Of a stretch of 64,000 nucleotides of DNA, positions 49,275 to 59,089 are shown piece after piece (position 1 is the stretch's first letter; the number at the start of each line of letters is the position of its first letter). The notes under the pieces were generated by a model. The model did not search any database. It saw only the letters and a program-made list of their open reading frames with translations, and was not told the DNA's origin. The position numbers were made by a program, and so were the translations under genes. The stretch spans positions 3,782,001-3,846,000 of the forward strand of contig NZ_CP124681.1 of the NCBI RefSeq assembly GCF_029961765.1, written 5' to 3'. The stretch comes from Nocardioides sp. QY071 (GTDB lineage Bacteria > Actinomycetota > Actinomycetes > Propionibacteriales > Nocardioidaceae).

Positions 49275-52200
49275 CGCTCCACCACCGATCCGGGGCTCTT
49301 GACGGGGCACAGGGGCAAGAAGCCGCAGTCGCGGCAGTGGTCGCCGGGCACCGCCGGGAAGGTCTCGGTGCGCAGCAGCTGGGCGACGTTCGCGATCCGG
49401 GTGCGGAGCGCCTCGCGTTCGGGGCCGTCAGGCGCATGGGCGTCCTGGGCCTGGCGGGTCACCTCGGTCGAGCCGTCCTCGAGGCCGAGCTGGATGAGCT
49501 CTGCTCCCCCGCTGGTCAGTCCGGTCAGCTCGTCGTCGGGACGGTCCAGGGCCCCGGCGTCGACGGCGTACTGGTAGAGGGCGAGCTGGACGTGGTCGCG
49601 CACCGCCGGCCCGGTGGGCTTGCCACGCCCGGTCTTCAGGTCGACCACGATCACGGCACCGGTGCCGTCGATCTCCACCCGGTCTGCGTAGCCGTGGATG
49701 CGAACCGGAGTCCCGTCATCCATGGTCACCACCGTCGCGAAGCGCGCCTCGGTCGCGAGCACGCGGCGGGGGTTCTGCTCGTGCCAGACCAGGAAGCGGG
49801 CCAGCGCGTTGCGCACCCGCTTGTGCTCGCGCTCCTTGGACCACGGGGTGCGGAAGTCGAGGCGGTCCCACACCTTGTCGACCTCCGCCATCAGCACGTC
49901 GAGGTCACCGGCGATGGTGCCGTCGGCGACCCGTTCGGCAAGGGCGTGGACGAGCTGGCCGAGATTGGCGGACTGGTGGGACCGGGCGACCCCGCCGGCC
50001 TCGTTCTCCAGGAACCACCGGGTCGGGCAGGCCGCGATCGACTCCAGGACGCTCGCTGAGATCGGCACGGGCTGGTCGGTGGCCCGGATCGGCTCGGCCG
50101 ACCGAGAAGCCGCGCGGGTGCCCCACCAGTTGGCCGGATCGGCGGAGGGGACCAGCGCCCGGCGCCCGGACGACTCGCCGGCCAGCCGCGCCAGCCGGCG
50201 GGCGGCCGCGGCACGCAGGGGCTCGGGCGCCTCGGGATCGGCCAGGGTGCGACGCAGCTCCGCGACGAGCCCCGGCAGGGACAGTGGCCGGGGCGGCCGA
50301 CCACTGACGGCCACGATGTGGTCGCGGTCGGGGACCACCTCCTCGAGGAAGCGGGAGGGCTGCTCGCCGTCGTCGTCCGGAGAGGCGACCGCGGTGACGA
50401 CCAGGCGTTCCCGGGCTCGGGTGCAGGCGACGTAGAACAGCCGGCGCTCCTCGGCCAGCAGCGCGCGTGCCGTCACCTCGGGCAGCAGGACGCCCGGCCC
50501 GATCCGGTCGGCGCGCAGGAGGCTGGTGCGCTGCCTCAGGTCCGGCCAGCCGCCGTCCTGGACGTGCGCGACGACGACCAGCCGCCACTCGAGTCCCTTG
50601 CTGCGGTGGGCGGTGAGGAGTCGTACGGCGGCGCCCCGGGCCCCCCGGTCGGCGAGGGTGTCGGCGGGGATCTCCTGCTGGACCAGGCCGGCGAGGAAGG
50701 AGGCCGCCGCGAGGTGCTCGCGGCGCTCCTCCATCCGGGCGGCGAGGTCGAAGAGCGCGCACACCGAGTCGAGGTCGCGGTGGGCACGCCGCGCGGCGCC
50801 GCCACCCGCCTCGACCGCGCGGCGCAGCCGCTGGGGCCAACCGGTGCCGGTCCACAGCGTCCACAGCAGCTCCTCGGCACTCGCGCCGGCAGCAGCCGCC
50901 GCCCGTGCGCGCAGGAGGAGCTGGGTGACGACTCGGGCACGCTCGGCCTCGGGCCCCTCGAGCCCGTCGAGCATCGTCGGGTCGACGACAGCGAGTCGCA
51001 CCAGCTCACGCGAGCTGCGCGGTGTCCCCCCGTCCTCCTGGCACGCGGCCTTCTCGCGGACCCGGAGCTGCCGCGCGAGCCGACGGACGTCGCCGGCGTC
51101 GAGCCCGCCGAGCGGGCCGGTGAGCAACGCCTCGGCCCTCCCGGCGTCGACGTAGCCGACGTCGTCGGGATCGTCGTTGTCGAGGTTCACCACCGCGCGC
51201 AGGGCGTCGAGCAGGGGCAGTACGGCGGGGTCGCGGGCGAGCGGGATCTCGTCGCTGGCCACCTCGACCGGCACGCCCGCGGCGCCGAGCGCGCGGCGGA
51301 GGGGCGCGATGCTGGCGCGGCCGGACCGGACGAGCACCGCCATCTCGTCCCAGCCGACACCGTCCTCGAGATGGGCCCGGCGGAGCAGGTCAGCGAGCCG
51401 GTCGGCCTCCGCACGCTCGGTGTCGAAGGTGAACACCTCGACCCGGCCCTCGCCATGGGGACCTGGAACGCACTCGGGTGAGAGGAACGCCGCCCGGGCC
51501 GCGTCGGGGATGGCGCCCGGGAGCCCGATCCGGCCGGCGACCCGCTGCGCGGCCAGCTGGATCCGGGGCCCGAACCGACGCGTCGCCCGGAGCGCGACCA
51601 CGTCGGCCGGGCTGCCGTCGGCCTTCGGGAACTCGGCCGGGAAGTCGAGGATGCCGCGCACCTCGGCGCCGCGGAACGCGTAGATCGACTGGTGCGGATC
51701 CCCGACGACCACGAGGTCGCGGCCGTCACCGGCGATCGCGCGCAGGAGCGCGACCTGCCCGGGGTCGGTGTCCTGGTACTCGTCGACGAAGACGTGCCGG
51801 AACTGGTCGCGCAGCTCGGTCCGGTTGGCCTCCGCCTCGATGCGCGCGCGCCGGATCAGGTCGGCGTAGTCGGTCGCACCCAACGAGTCGAGGGACGTCA
51901 GGTACTGCTCGAGGAACAGGCCTGCCGCCACGAACTCGTCGATCCCCTCCTCCTGGCCGAGGCGGAGCAGGTCGTTGCCGTCGAGGCCCTTCTCGCGGGC
52001 CCGGCCGAGCACAGCGTGCACCTCCCGCGCGAAGCCGCGGGTCGCCATCGCCTGCCGGAACCGGTCGGGCCAGCGCACCGACTCGGGGTGGTCGGCAAGG
52101 AGCTCGCGCAGGACGACGTCCTGCTCGGGCGCGGAGAGCAGCCGCAACGGCGCCTCGTAGAGGCCGGCGGGCGCGTAGCGCCGGACCAGGGCGTAGGCGA

Positions 52201-52528
52201 AGGAGTGGAACGTCGAGCTGAGCTGGGTGCCGGTCGTGCGCCCCAGGCGGGCGGTCACGCGGTCGCGCAGCTGGTCGGCCGCCTTGCGGGAGAAGGTCAG
52301 CGCGAGGACCTGGTCGGGCCGCGCGCCGCGCCGCTCGATCCGGTCGACGATCGCCTCGACGAGGGTGGTCGTCTTGCCCGTGCCCGGCCCGGCGAGGACG
52401 AGCAACGGGCCGCCCGGGTGGTCGACGACCCGCCGCTGGTGCTCGTCGAGCTGCGGCGCCGCCGCGACCGGTGGGGCCGGGGCGAAGCGGTAGCTGGTCG
52501 GAGCGGTCGAGGATTCCACGTGCGCCAC
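49271..52528 (-). CDS. adnA: AdnA-like helicase-nuclease subunit
   Basis: A 1085-aa protein, GTG start. Motifs: LVLAGPGTGKTTTLVEAIVD, VFVDEYQDTDPGQVALL, VVGDPHQSIYAFRGAEVRGI, TAHRSKGLEWRLVVV and LFYVACTRARERL. The C-terminal nuclease domain has IAACPTRWFLEN, VIVVDLKTGRGKPTGPAV and the late cysteine cluster DHCRDCGFLPLCP, forming an iron-sulfur type clamp as in AddB/Cas4-like nucleases. It is the first gene of the adnAB operon. Confidence 0.95.
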   Translation of the reverse strand: MAHVESSTAPTSYRFAPAPPVAAAPQLDEHQRRVVDHPGGPLLVLAGPGTGKTTTLVEAIVDRIERRGARPDQVLALTFSRKAADQLRDRVTARLGRTTGTQLSSTFHSFAYALVRRYAPAGLYEAPLRLLSAPEQDVVLRELLADHPESVRWPDRFRQAMATRGFAREVHAVLGRAREKGLDGNDLLRLGQEEGIDEFVAAGLFLEQYLTSLDSLGATDYADLIRRARIEAEANRTELRDQFRHVFVDEYQDTDPGQVALLRAIAGDGRDLVVVGDPHQSIYAFRGAEVRGILDFPAEFPKADGSPADVVALRATRRFGPRIQLAAQRVAGRIGLPGAIPDAARAAFLSPECVPGPHGEGRVEVFTFDTERAEADRLADLLRRAHLEDGVGWDEMAVLVRSGRASIAPLRRALGAAGVPVEVASDEIPLARDPAVLPLLDALRAVVNLDNDDPDDVGYVDAGRAEALLTGPLGGLDAGDVRRLARQLRVREKAACQEDGGTPRSSRELVRLAVVDPTMLDGLEGPEAERARVVTQLLLRARAAAAAGASAEELLWTLWTGTGWPQRLRRAVEAGGGAARRAHRDLDSVCALFDLAARMEERREHLAAASFLAGLVQQEIPADTLADRGARGAAVRLLTAHRSKGLEWRLVVVAHVQDGGWPDLRQRTSLLRADRIGPGVLLPEVTARALLAEERRLFYVACTRARERLVVTAVASPDDDGEQPSRFLEEVVPDRDHIVAVSGRPPRPLSLPGLVAELRRTLADPEAPEPLRAAAARRLARLAGESSGRRALVPSADPANWWGTRAASRSAEPIRATDQPVPISASVLESIAACPTRWFLENEAGGVARSHQSANLGQLVHALAERVADGTIAGDLDVLMAEVDKVWDRLDFRTPWSKEREHKRVRNALARFLVWHEQNPRRVLATEARFATVVTMDDGTPVRIHGYADRVEIDGTGAVIVVDLKTGRGKPTGPAVRDHVQLALYQYAVDAGALDRPDDELTGLTSGGAELIQLGLEDGSTEVTRQAQDAHAPDGPEREALRTRIANVAQLLRTETFPAVPGDHCRDCGFLPLCPVKSPGSVVER

Positions 52529-53055
52529 TCAACCACCCCCGCCCGACACAAAGGCGCCGGGACCGCCGCACCGGGAAAAAGGTGAAGGGCCCTCGTGAGT
52601 ATGAGTCACAAGGGCCCTTCGGGTGACCGGTACTGGTGACGCTCCCGGTCGACCACCCGGCTGCTGCGATCCCACGAACCTCGTCACCCGGTTCGCGCGG
52701 CCGGCGTCCCCGTGAGGGGCCGCCTCGCTCCGACCCGAAGGTCTCGGCCTGGCCGGCTGGATCGTCGCCTTCCGGCTGATCCCGCTCTCCCGGAGGAGTG
52801 CGTGGGAGAAGTTCTACGCCCGTCCATCGACGAGCCGCAAGGGGTTTCCGCCAAGTTTTTCGAGGGTTTCTCGTCATCCACCGACGTACGGCGTGTCGTC
52901 CACAAGTCGACCCGATCTTGTCCACAGCGCAGCGGCCCGTCGTCCCCAGGTGGCGGGACGTCCTGTGGAGAGCGGAGCGACTGAGTACCCACACTCAGCG
53001 CGGATTGAGTGGCTGCCTGCTGCCGAACGAGTACGCGAGATGGCGCAATGGACCC
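52529..53055. other. Gene-free region with an isolated terminator and a DnaA-box match
   Basis: I find no credible gene in these 527 bp, although small open frames exist. The left part holds the hairpin 52584-52620. TTGTCCACA, the actinobacterial DnaA box, occurs exactly at 52918-52926, with related CGTCCACAA at 52898-52906 and CTGTGGA at 52971-52977. AT-rich AGTTTTTCGAGGGTTT at about 52854-52869 is notable in this GC-rich context. An unannotated RNA on the minus strand is possible. Confidence 0.4.
52584..52620 (-). terminator. Hairpin with U run on the minus strand, no gene upstream
   Basis: GAAGGGCCCT (52584-52593) and AGGGCCCTTC (52611-52620) form a 10-bp stem with inner CGTGA/TCAC pairing. 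On the minus strand it is followed by ACCTTTTTCCC (52575-52579 run), a Rho-independent layout. No minus-strand gene precedes it within 430 bp, so it would terminate an unknown RNA; alternatively it insulates adnA from upstream readthrough. Confidence 0.7.
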
Positions 53056-55551
53056 ATGCGCTACGCCGATCCGCTCCTGTGCCCCGACTGCCGCACCGCC
53101 CTGCCGACCGGGGCTCCCGTGTGCCCGACCTGCTCCCTGCTGGTGCGCCACCCACTGGCCGTCGACCTGTTCGGCACCCTCCAGCGGGCCGACGGGATCC
53201 TCGCTCGGCTCCGCACCGCGAGCGACGCCGCGGCACCTGCCGCCCCCGCGCTCACAGCACCGATGCCGGCCGGGCGGGCTCCGTCCACCGGGCTGCCGTC
53301 GTACCCGCCGCCGCCGCCGACGACACCGACGACCTCGCCGACCTCGCCGACCTCGCCAGGTCCCGGCGGCGTCTCGTTCGCCTCGGTCCCGAAGATCCTC
53401 CTCGGGCTCGGGGCGTTCTGCCTGCTCGTGGCCGCCGTGATCTTCCTGGCGGTGTCCTGGTCGTCGCTCGGTGTCGGCGGCCGCACCGCGGTGCTCGCCG
53501 GCCTGACGCTGACGGCCGGCGTCGCCGCCCTGCTGCTGCACCGGATCGGGCTGCGGATCGCCGGGGAGTCGCTGGTCGTGGTGGCCCTCGGGATGCTCGC
53601 GCTCGACGTCGTCGGCGCGGGCGCGGCCGACTGGTTCGGCGACCTGGGAGCCGCGACGATCGCGTGCGCCGCGGGGGGCGTGGTCGCACTGGCCGCCGTC
53701 CCCCTGGGCCTGGTCCGGGTCGCCGCACAGCCGCGGCTCGTCGCTCCCCAGGTGGTCGCCGGCATCGCCCTCCTCGTCGGGTACGTCGGCGCGGTCGGCG
53801 CGACCGACCACTGGCTTCTCGCCGGTCACCTCGTCGTCGCGGTGGGCATCGCCGTGGTCCTGCTGGCCCGCCGGGCCGACGCTCCGGTCCTGCTCTGGAG
53901 TGCCGCCGCGGCGACCGGTCTGGGCTGGCTCGGCACGGCCGGGGCCGGGTTCGTCGAGTCGGTGCTCACCCCGGACCTCCACGAGCTGTGGGTCGAGGGC
54001 TCCGGCTGGTCGCTGCTGGTCAGCGCCGCCGCCCTGCTCGTCCCGGGCGCCGTCGCCCGCCACCGTGACCTCCTGCTCGCCGGGGCGAGCGGCGCCGCGA
54101 TGCTCGTCACCGTCGTGCTCACCCTCCCCTGTGTCGACACCGACGCGCGCACGGTCGGCCTCGTCGCCCTCGGTACGACGGCCGCCTGGGTCCTGGCGCT
54201 CGGCGTGCTCCCCCGCCCCGCCCGTGTCATCGCCTTCGCGCCGGCGGGGGCCGGGAGCCTGGTGCTCCTCTCGCTGGCGCTCGAGACCACGGGCACCGCA
54301 CTGGACCGCTGGAGCAACGTCAGCGAGGTGTTCGACCGTCCGTTCGGCGTCCGGCTGACCTCGCCCGAGGCGGCCACCGAGCCGCTGCTGCTGGTGCCCT
54401 CGCTGCTCACCGTGCTCGGCTGCGTCGCCCTGGTCGACCGCGGCCGGGCCCGGCGGGCGCTTCCGGCCTGGGGCCGGGTGGCCGGCCTGGTGACCGGCGT
54501 CGGCGTCGCCACCACCGTGGCGACATACGACGTCCCGCTGGCCGCCCCGCTCGCGGTCCTGACGATCGTCGCGCTCGGCGCGCTCGGCCTCGCCCTCCTC
54601 ACGACCGGCGTCGAGGCGACGACGTGGGCGGTGGTCGGCGCGGTCACGGCGGCCGGTGTCGGGATGGGCGCGATGCCGAGCGAGGCGCTGGTCCTCGCGA
54701 ACCTCGCGCCCCTCGCCGCCGCGCTCGTCGTGCTGGCGGTCCTCGGGCGGCAGCCGGCCACCCGGGTCGTGGCCGGGATCGGTGCCCCGGCGGCGCTGGG
54801 CCTGGCGGCGGCCGCCGCGGCGATGGTGGTCGCCGACGACGCCGCGTGGGTGTCGGTGCCCGTGCTCCTCGCGGTCGGCGTGCTCGCGCTGGCTCTGCCG
54901 CGCCTCGAGGTCGAGGTCCCCGCGGTCGTGGTGGCGGGCCTCGCGTTCCCGGTGTCGCTCGCGACCGCCGCCGACCCCGGCGGCTACGCGGCTCTGTGGC
55001 TGACCGTGGCCGGCTGCCTGTTCGGCGCGACCGCACTGCTGCACGAGACCCGTCGCGCGTGTGCGATCGCCGGCACCGCGCTGCTCCTGCTGGCGAGCTG
55101 GGTCCGGCTGGCCGACCTCGACGTGACGGCCCCGGAGCCCTACACCCTGCCGCTCGCCGTCGGCCTGGCCGGCCTGGGCCTGTGGCGGCTGCAGCGCTCG
55201 GCCGCGGTCGGCACCCTCGAGGCGCTGCTGCCCGGGTTGCTGCTGGCGACGGTCCCGTCCCTGCTGTGGGTGTTCGGCGACCCGGTGTCGCTGCGGGCGC
55301 TGGCGCTCGGTGCCGGCTGCCTGGCGCTGACCATCGCTGGTGCGGCGCTGCGCTGGAGCGCGCCGCTGGTGGTCGGCGCGAGCATCGGTGCCGCGGTGGT
55401 GCTGCGCGAGCTGGGGCCCTATGCCGGGGAGTTCCCGAAGTGGGTGTGGATCGGCCTCGCGGGCGCGCTGCTGACGGTCGTCGGCATCACCTGGGAGCGC
55501 CGCCTGCTCGACGTACGCCAGGCGGTCGGCCTCCTCGGCCGGCTCCGGTGA
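53056..55551 (+). CDS. SCO7613 C-terminal-domain membrane protein with N-terminal zinc ribbon
   Basis: An 831-aa protein starting MRYADPLLCPDCRTALPTGA. The N-terminal zinc ribbon is CPDC...CPTC, followed by a Pro/Thr-rich linker (PPPPPTTPTTSPTSPTSP) and more than 20 hydrophobic segments across the rest, ending SWVRLADLDV...ERRLLDVRQAVGLL. This is the SCO7613 C-terminal-domain family of large actinobacterial membrane proteins, function unknown. The ATG at 53056 follows the gene-free region. There is no partner gene in the same operon. Confidence 0.88.
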   Translation: MRYADPLLCPDCRTALPTGAPVCPTCSLLVRHPLAVDLFGTLQRADGILARLRTASDAAAPAAPALTAPMPAGRAPSTGLPSYPPPPPTTPTTSPTSPTSPGPGGVSFASVPKILLGLGAFCLLVAAVIFLAVSWSSLGVGGRTAVLAGLTLTAGVAALLLHRIGLRIAGESLVVVALGMLALDVVGAGAADWFGDLGAATIACAAGGVVALAAVPLGLVRVAAQPRLVAPQVVAGIALLVGYVGAVGATDHWLLAGHLVVAVGIAVVLLARRADAPVLLWSAAAATGLGWLGTAGAGFVESVLTPDLHELWVEGSGWSLLVSAAALLVPGAVARHRDLLLAGASGAAMLVTVVLTLPCVDTDARTVGLVALGTTAAWVLALGVLPRPARVIAFAPAGAGSLVLLSLALETTGTALDRWSNVSEVFDRPFGVRLTSPEAATEPLLLVPSLLTVLGCVALVDRGRARRALPAWGRVAGLVTGVGVATTVATYDVPLAAPLAVLTIVALGALGLALLTTGVEATTWAVVGAVTAAGVGMGAMPSEALVLANLAPLAAALVVLAVLGRQPATRVVAGIGAPAALGLAAAAAAMVVADDAAWVSVPVLLAVGVLALALPRLEVEVPAVVVAGLAFPVSLATAADPGGYAALWLTVAGCLFGATALLHETRRACAIAGTALLLLASWVRLADLDVTAPEPYTLPLAVGLAGLGLWRLQRSAAVGTLEALLPGLLLATVPSLLWVFGDPVSLRALALGAGCLALTIAGAALRWSAPLVVGASIGAAVVLRELGPYAGEFPKWVWIGLAGALLTVVGITWERRLLDVRQAVGLLGRLR

Positions 55552-55597
55552 TGGACGGGGTGGCGGAGCGCTCGTGGCGACCTGCTAGACAAGACGC

Positions 55598-56089
55598 ATG
55601 GCTACCACTGCACTCGGGGGAAACCCCGTCAACACCGTCGGCGAGCTGCCCGCCGTCGGCTCCGCCGCCCCGTCGGTCTCCCTGGTCGGCGCGGACTTCG
55701 GCTCCGTGACCCTCCCGGAGGGCCAGCGCACGGTCCTCAACATCTTCCCGAGCATCGACACCGGCGTGTGCGCCGCGAGTGTGCGGAAGTTCAACGAGCT
55801 CGCTGCGGGCCTCGACAACACCGCCGTCATCAACGTGTCCCAGGACCTGCCGCCCGCGCTCAACCGCTTCTGCGGCGCCGAGGGCATCGAGAACGTCCAG
55901 GTCGGCTCCGCCTTCCGGTCCTCCTTCGGCGAGGACTACGGCGTGAAGATGACCGACGGCAAGCTCGAGGGCCTCTTCGCCCGCTCGATCGTCGTCCTCG
56001 ACGCCGACGGCACCGTGCTCCACTCGCAGCTCGTCCCCGAGATCGCGACCGAGCCCGACTACGACGCCGCCGTCGCGGCGCTCGGCTGA
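55598..56089 (+). CDS. tpx: Thiol peroxidase Tpx
   Basis: A 163-aa atypical 2-Cys peroxiredoxin. The peroxidatic C58 lies in SIDTGVCAASVRKF, the resolving C92 in LNRFCGAEG, and the conserved VINVSQDLPPAL supports the class. It reduces hydrogen peroxide and alkyl peroxides, probably with thioredoxin. It starts 46 bp after the SCO7613-type gene and is convergent with the ATL gene. Confidence 0.95.
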   Translation: MATTALGGNPVNTVGELPAVGSAAPSVSLVGADFGSVTLPEGQRTVLNIFPSIDTGVCAASVRKFNELAAGLDNTAVINVSQDLPPALNRFCGAEGIENVQVGSAFRSSFGEDYGVKMTDGKLEGLFARSIVVLDADGTVLHSQLVPEIATEPDYDAAVAALG

Positions 56090-56105
56090 TCCACCCCGGC
56101 CGGGA

Positions 56106-56420
56106 CTAGTCCCCGGTCGCCGGGTCCCAGAATGCCCGGCGCATGTCGAGGGCGCCGCTGCTGCTGCGCAGCGGCGTTCCCTCGGCGAGGTACAGCTCGC
56201 GGGCCCGGTCGTCGTGGCTCGGTGGGAGCGTGCCGTCGGCACGCACGACCCGCCACCACGGCACCGGGCCGCCGTACCTCGCCATGACCGAGCCCACCTG
56301 ACGCGGGCCTCCTCCGGCGACGGCCGCCACGGCGCCGTACGTCGTCACCCGTCCCGGCGGGACCTGCTCGACCAGGTCGAGCACCCGCTCGACGTACCCC
56401 TCGTCCACGGCCCCGATCAT
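56106..56420 (-). CDS. Alkyltransferase-like protein (ATL), MGMT family lacking the active cysteine
   Basis: A 104-aa protein starting MIGAVDEGYVERVLDLVEQV. VPPGRVTTYGAVAAVAG is the MGMT-type HTH and PWWRVVRADG replaces the PCHR active site, so W stands where alkyltransferases have the acceptor Cys. Such ATLs bind O6-alkylguanine and flag it for nucleotide excision repair rather than repairing it directly. The ORF extends 57 codons upstream, but ATG 56418-56420 matches the family start. Confidence 0.9.
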   Translation of the reverse strand: MIGAVDEGYVERVLDLVEQVPPGRVTTYGAVAAVAGGGPRQVGSVMARYGGPVPWWRVVRADGTLPPSHDDRARELYLAEGTPLRSSSGALDMRRAFWDPATGD

Positions 56421-56745
56421 GCCCTGCCGCGCGGACGGCCCCCGACGGGCAGAGAGCCCCGTCCGGCCGAACGGGGCTCCCGGTGCTCCCTCGGTGCAGC
56501 CCGGGTCGTGGTGCCCGGACGCCCTCCGATTGGTGCGACGCGACTGCGAGGCCGCGTGCCCTGAACAACGACGACACGGCGTCGCGGTCACGCCGACGGC
56601 AAACTTTCGCCCTACCCCTTGCGCGCCACCACGATCTTCGTGTGGGCTACGTCACTGCGCCGGATTGTTCAAGGGGGGCCGGTGCAACCCTCGGGCCTCC
56701 TTGCGCGCCGTCCGGACGCTCCACCCACCCAGCTCGGAGGCAATC
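56421..56745. other. Leader region of the secreted protease gene
   Basis: I find no gene in these 325 bp. A 9-bp hairpin (GAGCCCCGT at 56454-56462 with ACGGGGCTC at 56471-56479) lies near the ATL start. The remainder is an upstream region for the M6 protease. The promoter is not clear. Confidence 0.4.
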
Positions 56746-59019
56746 GTGAAGAAACTGGCATCCGGCGTCGTCGCCGGCGCCGCGGTCCTCGCCCTCGGAG
56801 GCACCCTCTCCCAACCCGCCCAGGCGATCCCGTCCACCGACGGTCCCTCGCCGCAGGGCAACGCGCACGGCAAGTCGCACGACCGGCCCGGACCGAAGAC
56901 CAAGGAGCATCGCAAGGATCTGCGCAAGGCGCGGGCGATGCTCGCCAACGGCAGCGCGCAGCTGAAGCAGCAGGCCGGCGGCGGCGCGACCGTCCAGCTG
57001 GCCGACGGCGAGTACGTCGAGTTCCCGGTGAACCGGACCGACAAGGTGCTGACCTTCCTCGGCCAGTTCGGCACCGCGAGCTCAGGACGCTACGGCCGCA
57101 CCCCCGGGCCGCTGCACAACCAGATCCCCGAGCCCGACCGCTCGGTCGACAACTCGACGTACTGGGTGCCGGACTTCGACAAGGCGCACTACGACGACAT
57201 GTTCATGGGTGACGGCGAGTCGTTCCACGACTACTACCGCCAGCTGTCGGGTGGCCGCTACGACGTCAGCGTCACGACCGAGGACTGGGTGACCGTGCCC
57301 GGCAACGCGTCGAGCTACGGCGACAACGCGATCGAGGACAACGGCGGGTCGTGGGCTTTCATCGCCGACACCGCGAACGCCTGGTACGCCGCCCAGGTGG
57401 CCGCGGGCAAGACGCCCGCCGAGATCGACGCCTACCTGTCGCAGTTCGACGTGTGGGACCGCTACGACTACGACGGCGACGGCGACTTCAACGAGCCCGA
57501 CGGCTACCTCGACCACTTCCAGGCGGTGCACGCCGGCGGCGGCGAGGAGGGCGGTGGCGGAGAGGACGCCATCTGGTCGCACCGCTGGTACGCCTACGGC
57601 GACCGCTACGGCCAGACCGGGCCGACCGTCGAGGGTGACGGCGGACCGCAGCAGAACCTGTACGGCGGCACCCAGGTCGGACAGTCGAAGTTCTTCATCG
57701 GCGACTACACCGTGGAGCCGGAGAACGGCGGCCTGGGCGTGTTCGCCCACGAGTACGGCCACGACCTCGAGCTGCCCGACTACTACGACACCGCGGACGG
57801 CGAGAACGGCACGGGCTTCTGGACGCTCATGTCGTCCGGCTCCTGGCTGGGCCACGGCCTCACCGACATCGGCACCACGCCCGGCCTGATGGGCCCCGAG
57901 GAGAAGCTCTTCCTCGGCTGGCTCGACTACTCCGAGGTGGGCTCCGGGCAGAGCGGGGCCTACCGGCTCAGCCCGTCGCAGGTGACGGCGGTCGGCCAGG
58001 ACCAGGCGGTCAAGGTCGACCTCCCGGACAAGACCACCACGACGACGTACACCGCGCCGGCGACCGGGGCGCACGCGTGGTACTCCGGGCGCGGCGACAA
58101 CCTGGTCAACACGCTGACCCGGTCGGTGCCGGCGGCGTCGCGGGTGACGGTGGGCGCGAAGGTCTGGAACCAGATCGAGACCGACTACGACTACCTGTAC
58201 GCCGAGTACTCGCTCGACAACGGCGCCACCTGGAAGACGCTCGACGCGATCACCGGGAGCTCCGGGTGGTCCGGCCACAAGTGGGCCTACCGGGCCAGCG
58301 GGTCGACCTCGCTGTTCCGGTTCCGCTACGCCACCGACGGCGGGGTCAACGAGGCGGGGGCCTTCCTCGACGACATCACGGTGACCAACGACAAGGCGAC
58401 CTTCGCCGACGGAGCCGAGAACGGCGACAACGGCTGGACCGTCGACGGGTTCAAGGTGTCGACCGGGACCGAGACCAAGACGACGGGTCGCTACTACCTG
58501 CTCGAGAACAGGCAGTACGTCGGCTACGACGCCACCTTGCAGAACGGCCCGTACCAGTTCTCCGAGGGGGTCACGCGGCCCGACTGGGTGGAGCACTTCC
58601 CCTACCAGACCGGCATGCTGGTCTGGCTGGTCGACCAGGCCTACGCCGACAACAACACCATCACGCACGAGGGTGAGGGCTACGCGCTGCCGGTCGACGT
58701 AAGGCCGGACTCGCTGACCTACCCCGACGGCACCAGCCCGACCAACCGGCGCGAGCCCTTCGACGCCACGTTCGGGCTGCACGCGACCGACCCGGTGTGC
58801 CTGCACACGCAGGTGCCGACGAAGACCGGCTTCACCTCCCAGGAGGCGTGCGCGCCGTCGGTCGCGGGGATCCCGACCTTCGACGACACGGACCCGAACC
58901 GGTACTGGACGGCCGCCAACCCGTGGAACTCGGTGAAGGTCGCCGGGGCCGGCGTGACCGCGACGGTCACTGCCGAGAACGCCGACCGCTCCATCGACGT
59001 CCAGGTCAGCAACCCGTAA
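56746..59019 (+). CDS. Secreted M6-family metalloprotease (immune inhibitor A type)
   Basis: A 757-aa exported enzyme. GGAGG lies 6 nt before the GTG at 56746, giving MKKLASGVVAGAAVLALGGT, a Sec signal peptide ending AQA. A basic propeptide-like stretch (QGNAHGKSHDRPGPKTKEHR) precedes the M6 catalytic domain with zinc motif FAHEYGHDLELPDYYD and LMSSGSWLGHG. The C-terminal region has MAM/jelly-roll-like folds (TDYDYLYAEYSLDNGATWKT, AGAFLDDITVTND). InhA-type proteases degrade host or environmental proteins. The frame upstream to 56419 is not used. Confidence 0.92.
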   Translation: MKKLASGVVAGAAVLALGGTLSQPAQAIPSTDGPSPQGNAHGKSHDRPGPKTKEHRKDLRKARAMLANGSAQLKQQAGGGATVQLADGEYVEFPVNRTDKVLTFLGQFGTASSGRYGRTPGPLHNQIPEPDRSVDNSTYWVPDFDKAHYDDMFMGDGESFHDYYRQLSGGRYDVSVTTEDWVTVPGNASSYGDNAIEDNGGSWAFIADTANAWYAAQVAAGKTPAEIDAYLSQFDVWDRYDYDGDGDFNEPDGYLDHFQAVHAGGGEEGGGGEDAIWSHRWYAYGDRYGQTGPTVEGDGGPQQNLYGGTQVGQSKFFIGDYTVEPENGGLGVFAHEYGHDLELPDYYDTADGENGTGFWTLMSSGSWLGHGLTDIGTTPGLMGPEEKLFLGWLDYSEVGSGQSGAYRLSPSQVTAVGQDQAVKVDLPDKTTTTTYTAPATGAHAWYSGRGDNLVNTLTRSVPAASRVTVGAKVWNQIETDYDYLYAEYSLDNGATWKTLDAITGSSGWSGHKWAYRASGSTSLFRFRYATDGGVNEAGAFLDDITVTNDKATFADGAENGDNGWTVDGFKVSTGTETKTTGRYYLLENRQYVGYDATLQNGPYQFSEGVTRPDWVEHFPYQTGMLVWLVDQAYADNNTITHEGEGYALPVDVRPDSLTYPDGTSPTNRREPFDATFGLHATDPVCLHTQVPTKTGFTSQEACAPSVAGIPTFDDTDPNRYWTAANPWNSVKVAGAGVTATVTAENADRSIDVQVSNP

Positions 59020-59045
59020 GGGCGACCGGACCACCGGGGACAAGG

Positions 59046-59082
59046 AAGGGCCCCGCGATCCAGCCGGATCGCGGGGCCCTTT
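59046..59082. terminator. Bidirectional terminator between the M6 protease and moeZ
   Basis: AAGGGCCCCGCGATC and GATCGCGGGGCCCTT pair over 15 bp around a short loop and are followed by T residues. It lies 27 bp after the protease stop and 8 bp before the moeZ stop of the opposite strand, so it can serve both. Confidence 0.85.
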
Positions 59083-59089
59083 CGACTGC

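Noticed and set aside
46374..49577. 1067-aa plus-strand frame
   Set aside because: Antisense of adnB, the same length by chance of GC-rich frames. It has no helicase or other motif.
52684..55044. 786-aa minus-strand frame
   Set aside because: Antisense of the SCO7613-type gene; Arg/Gly/Asp-rich with no domain.
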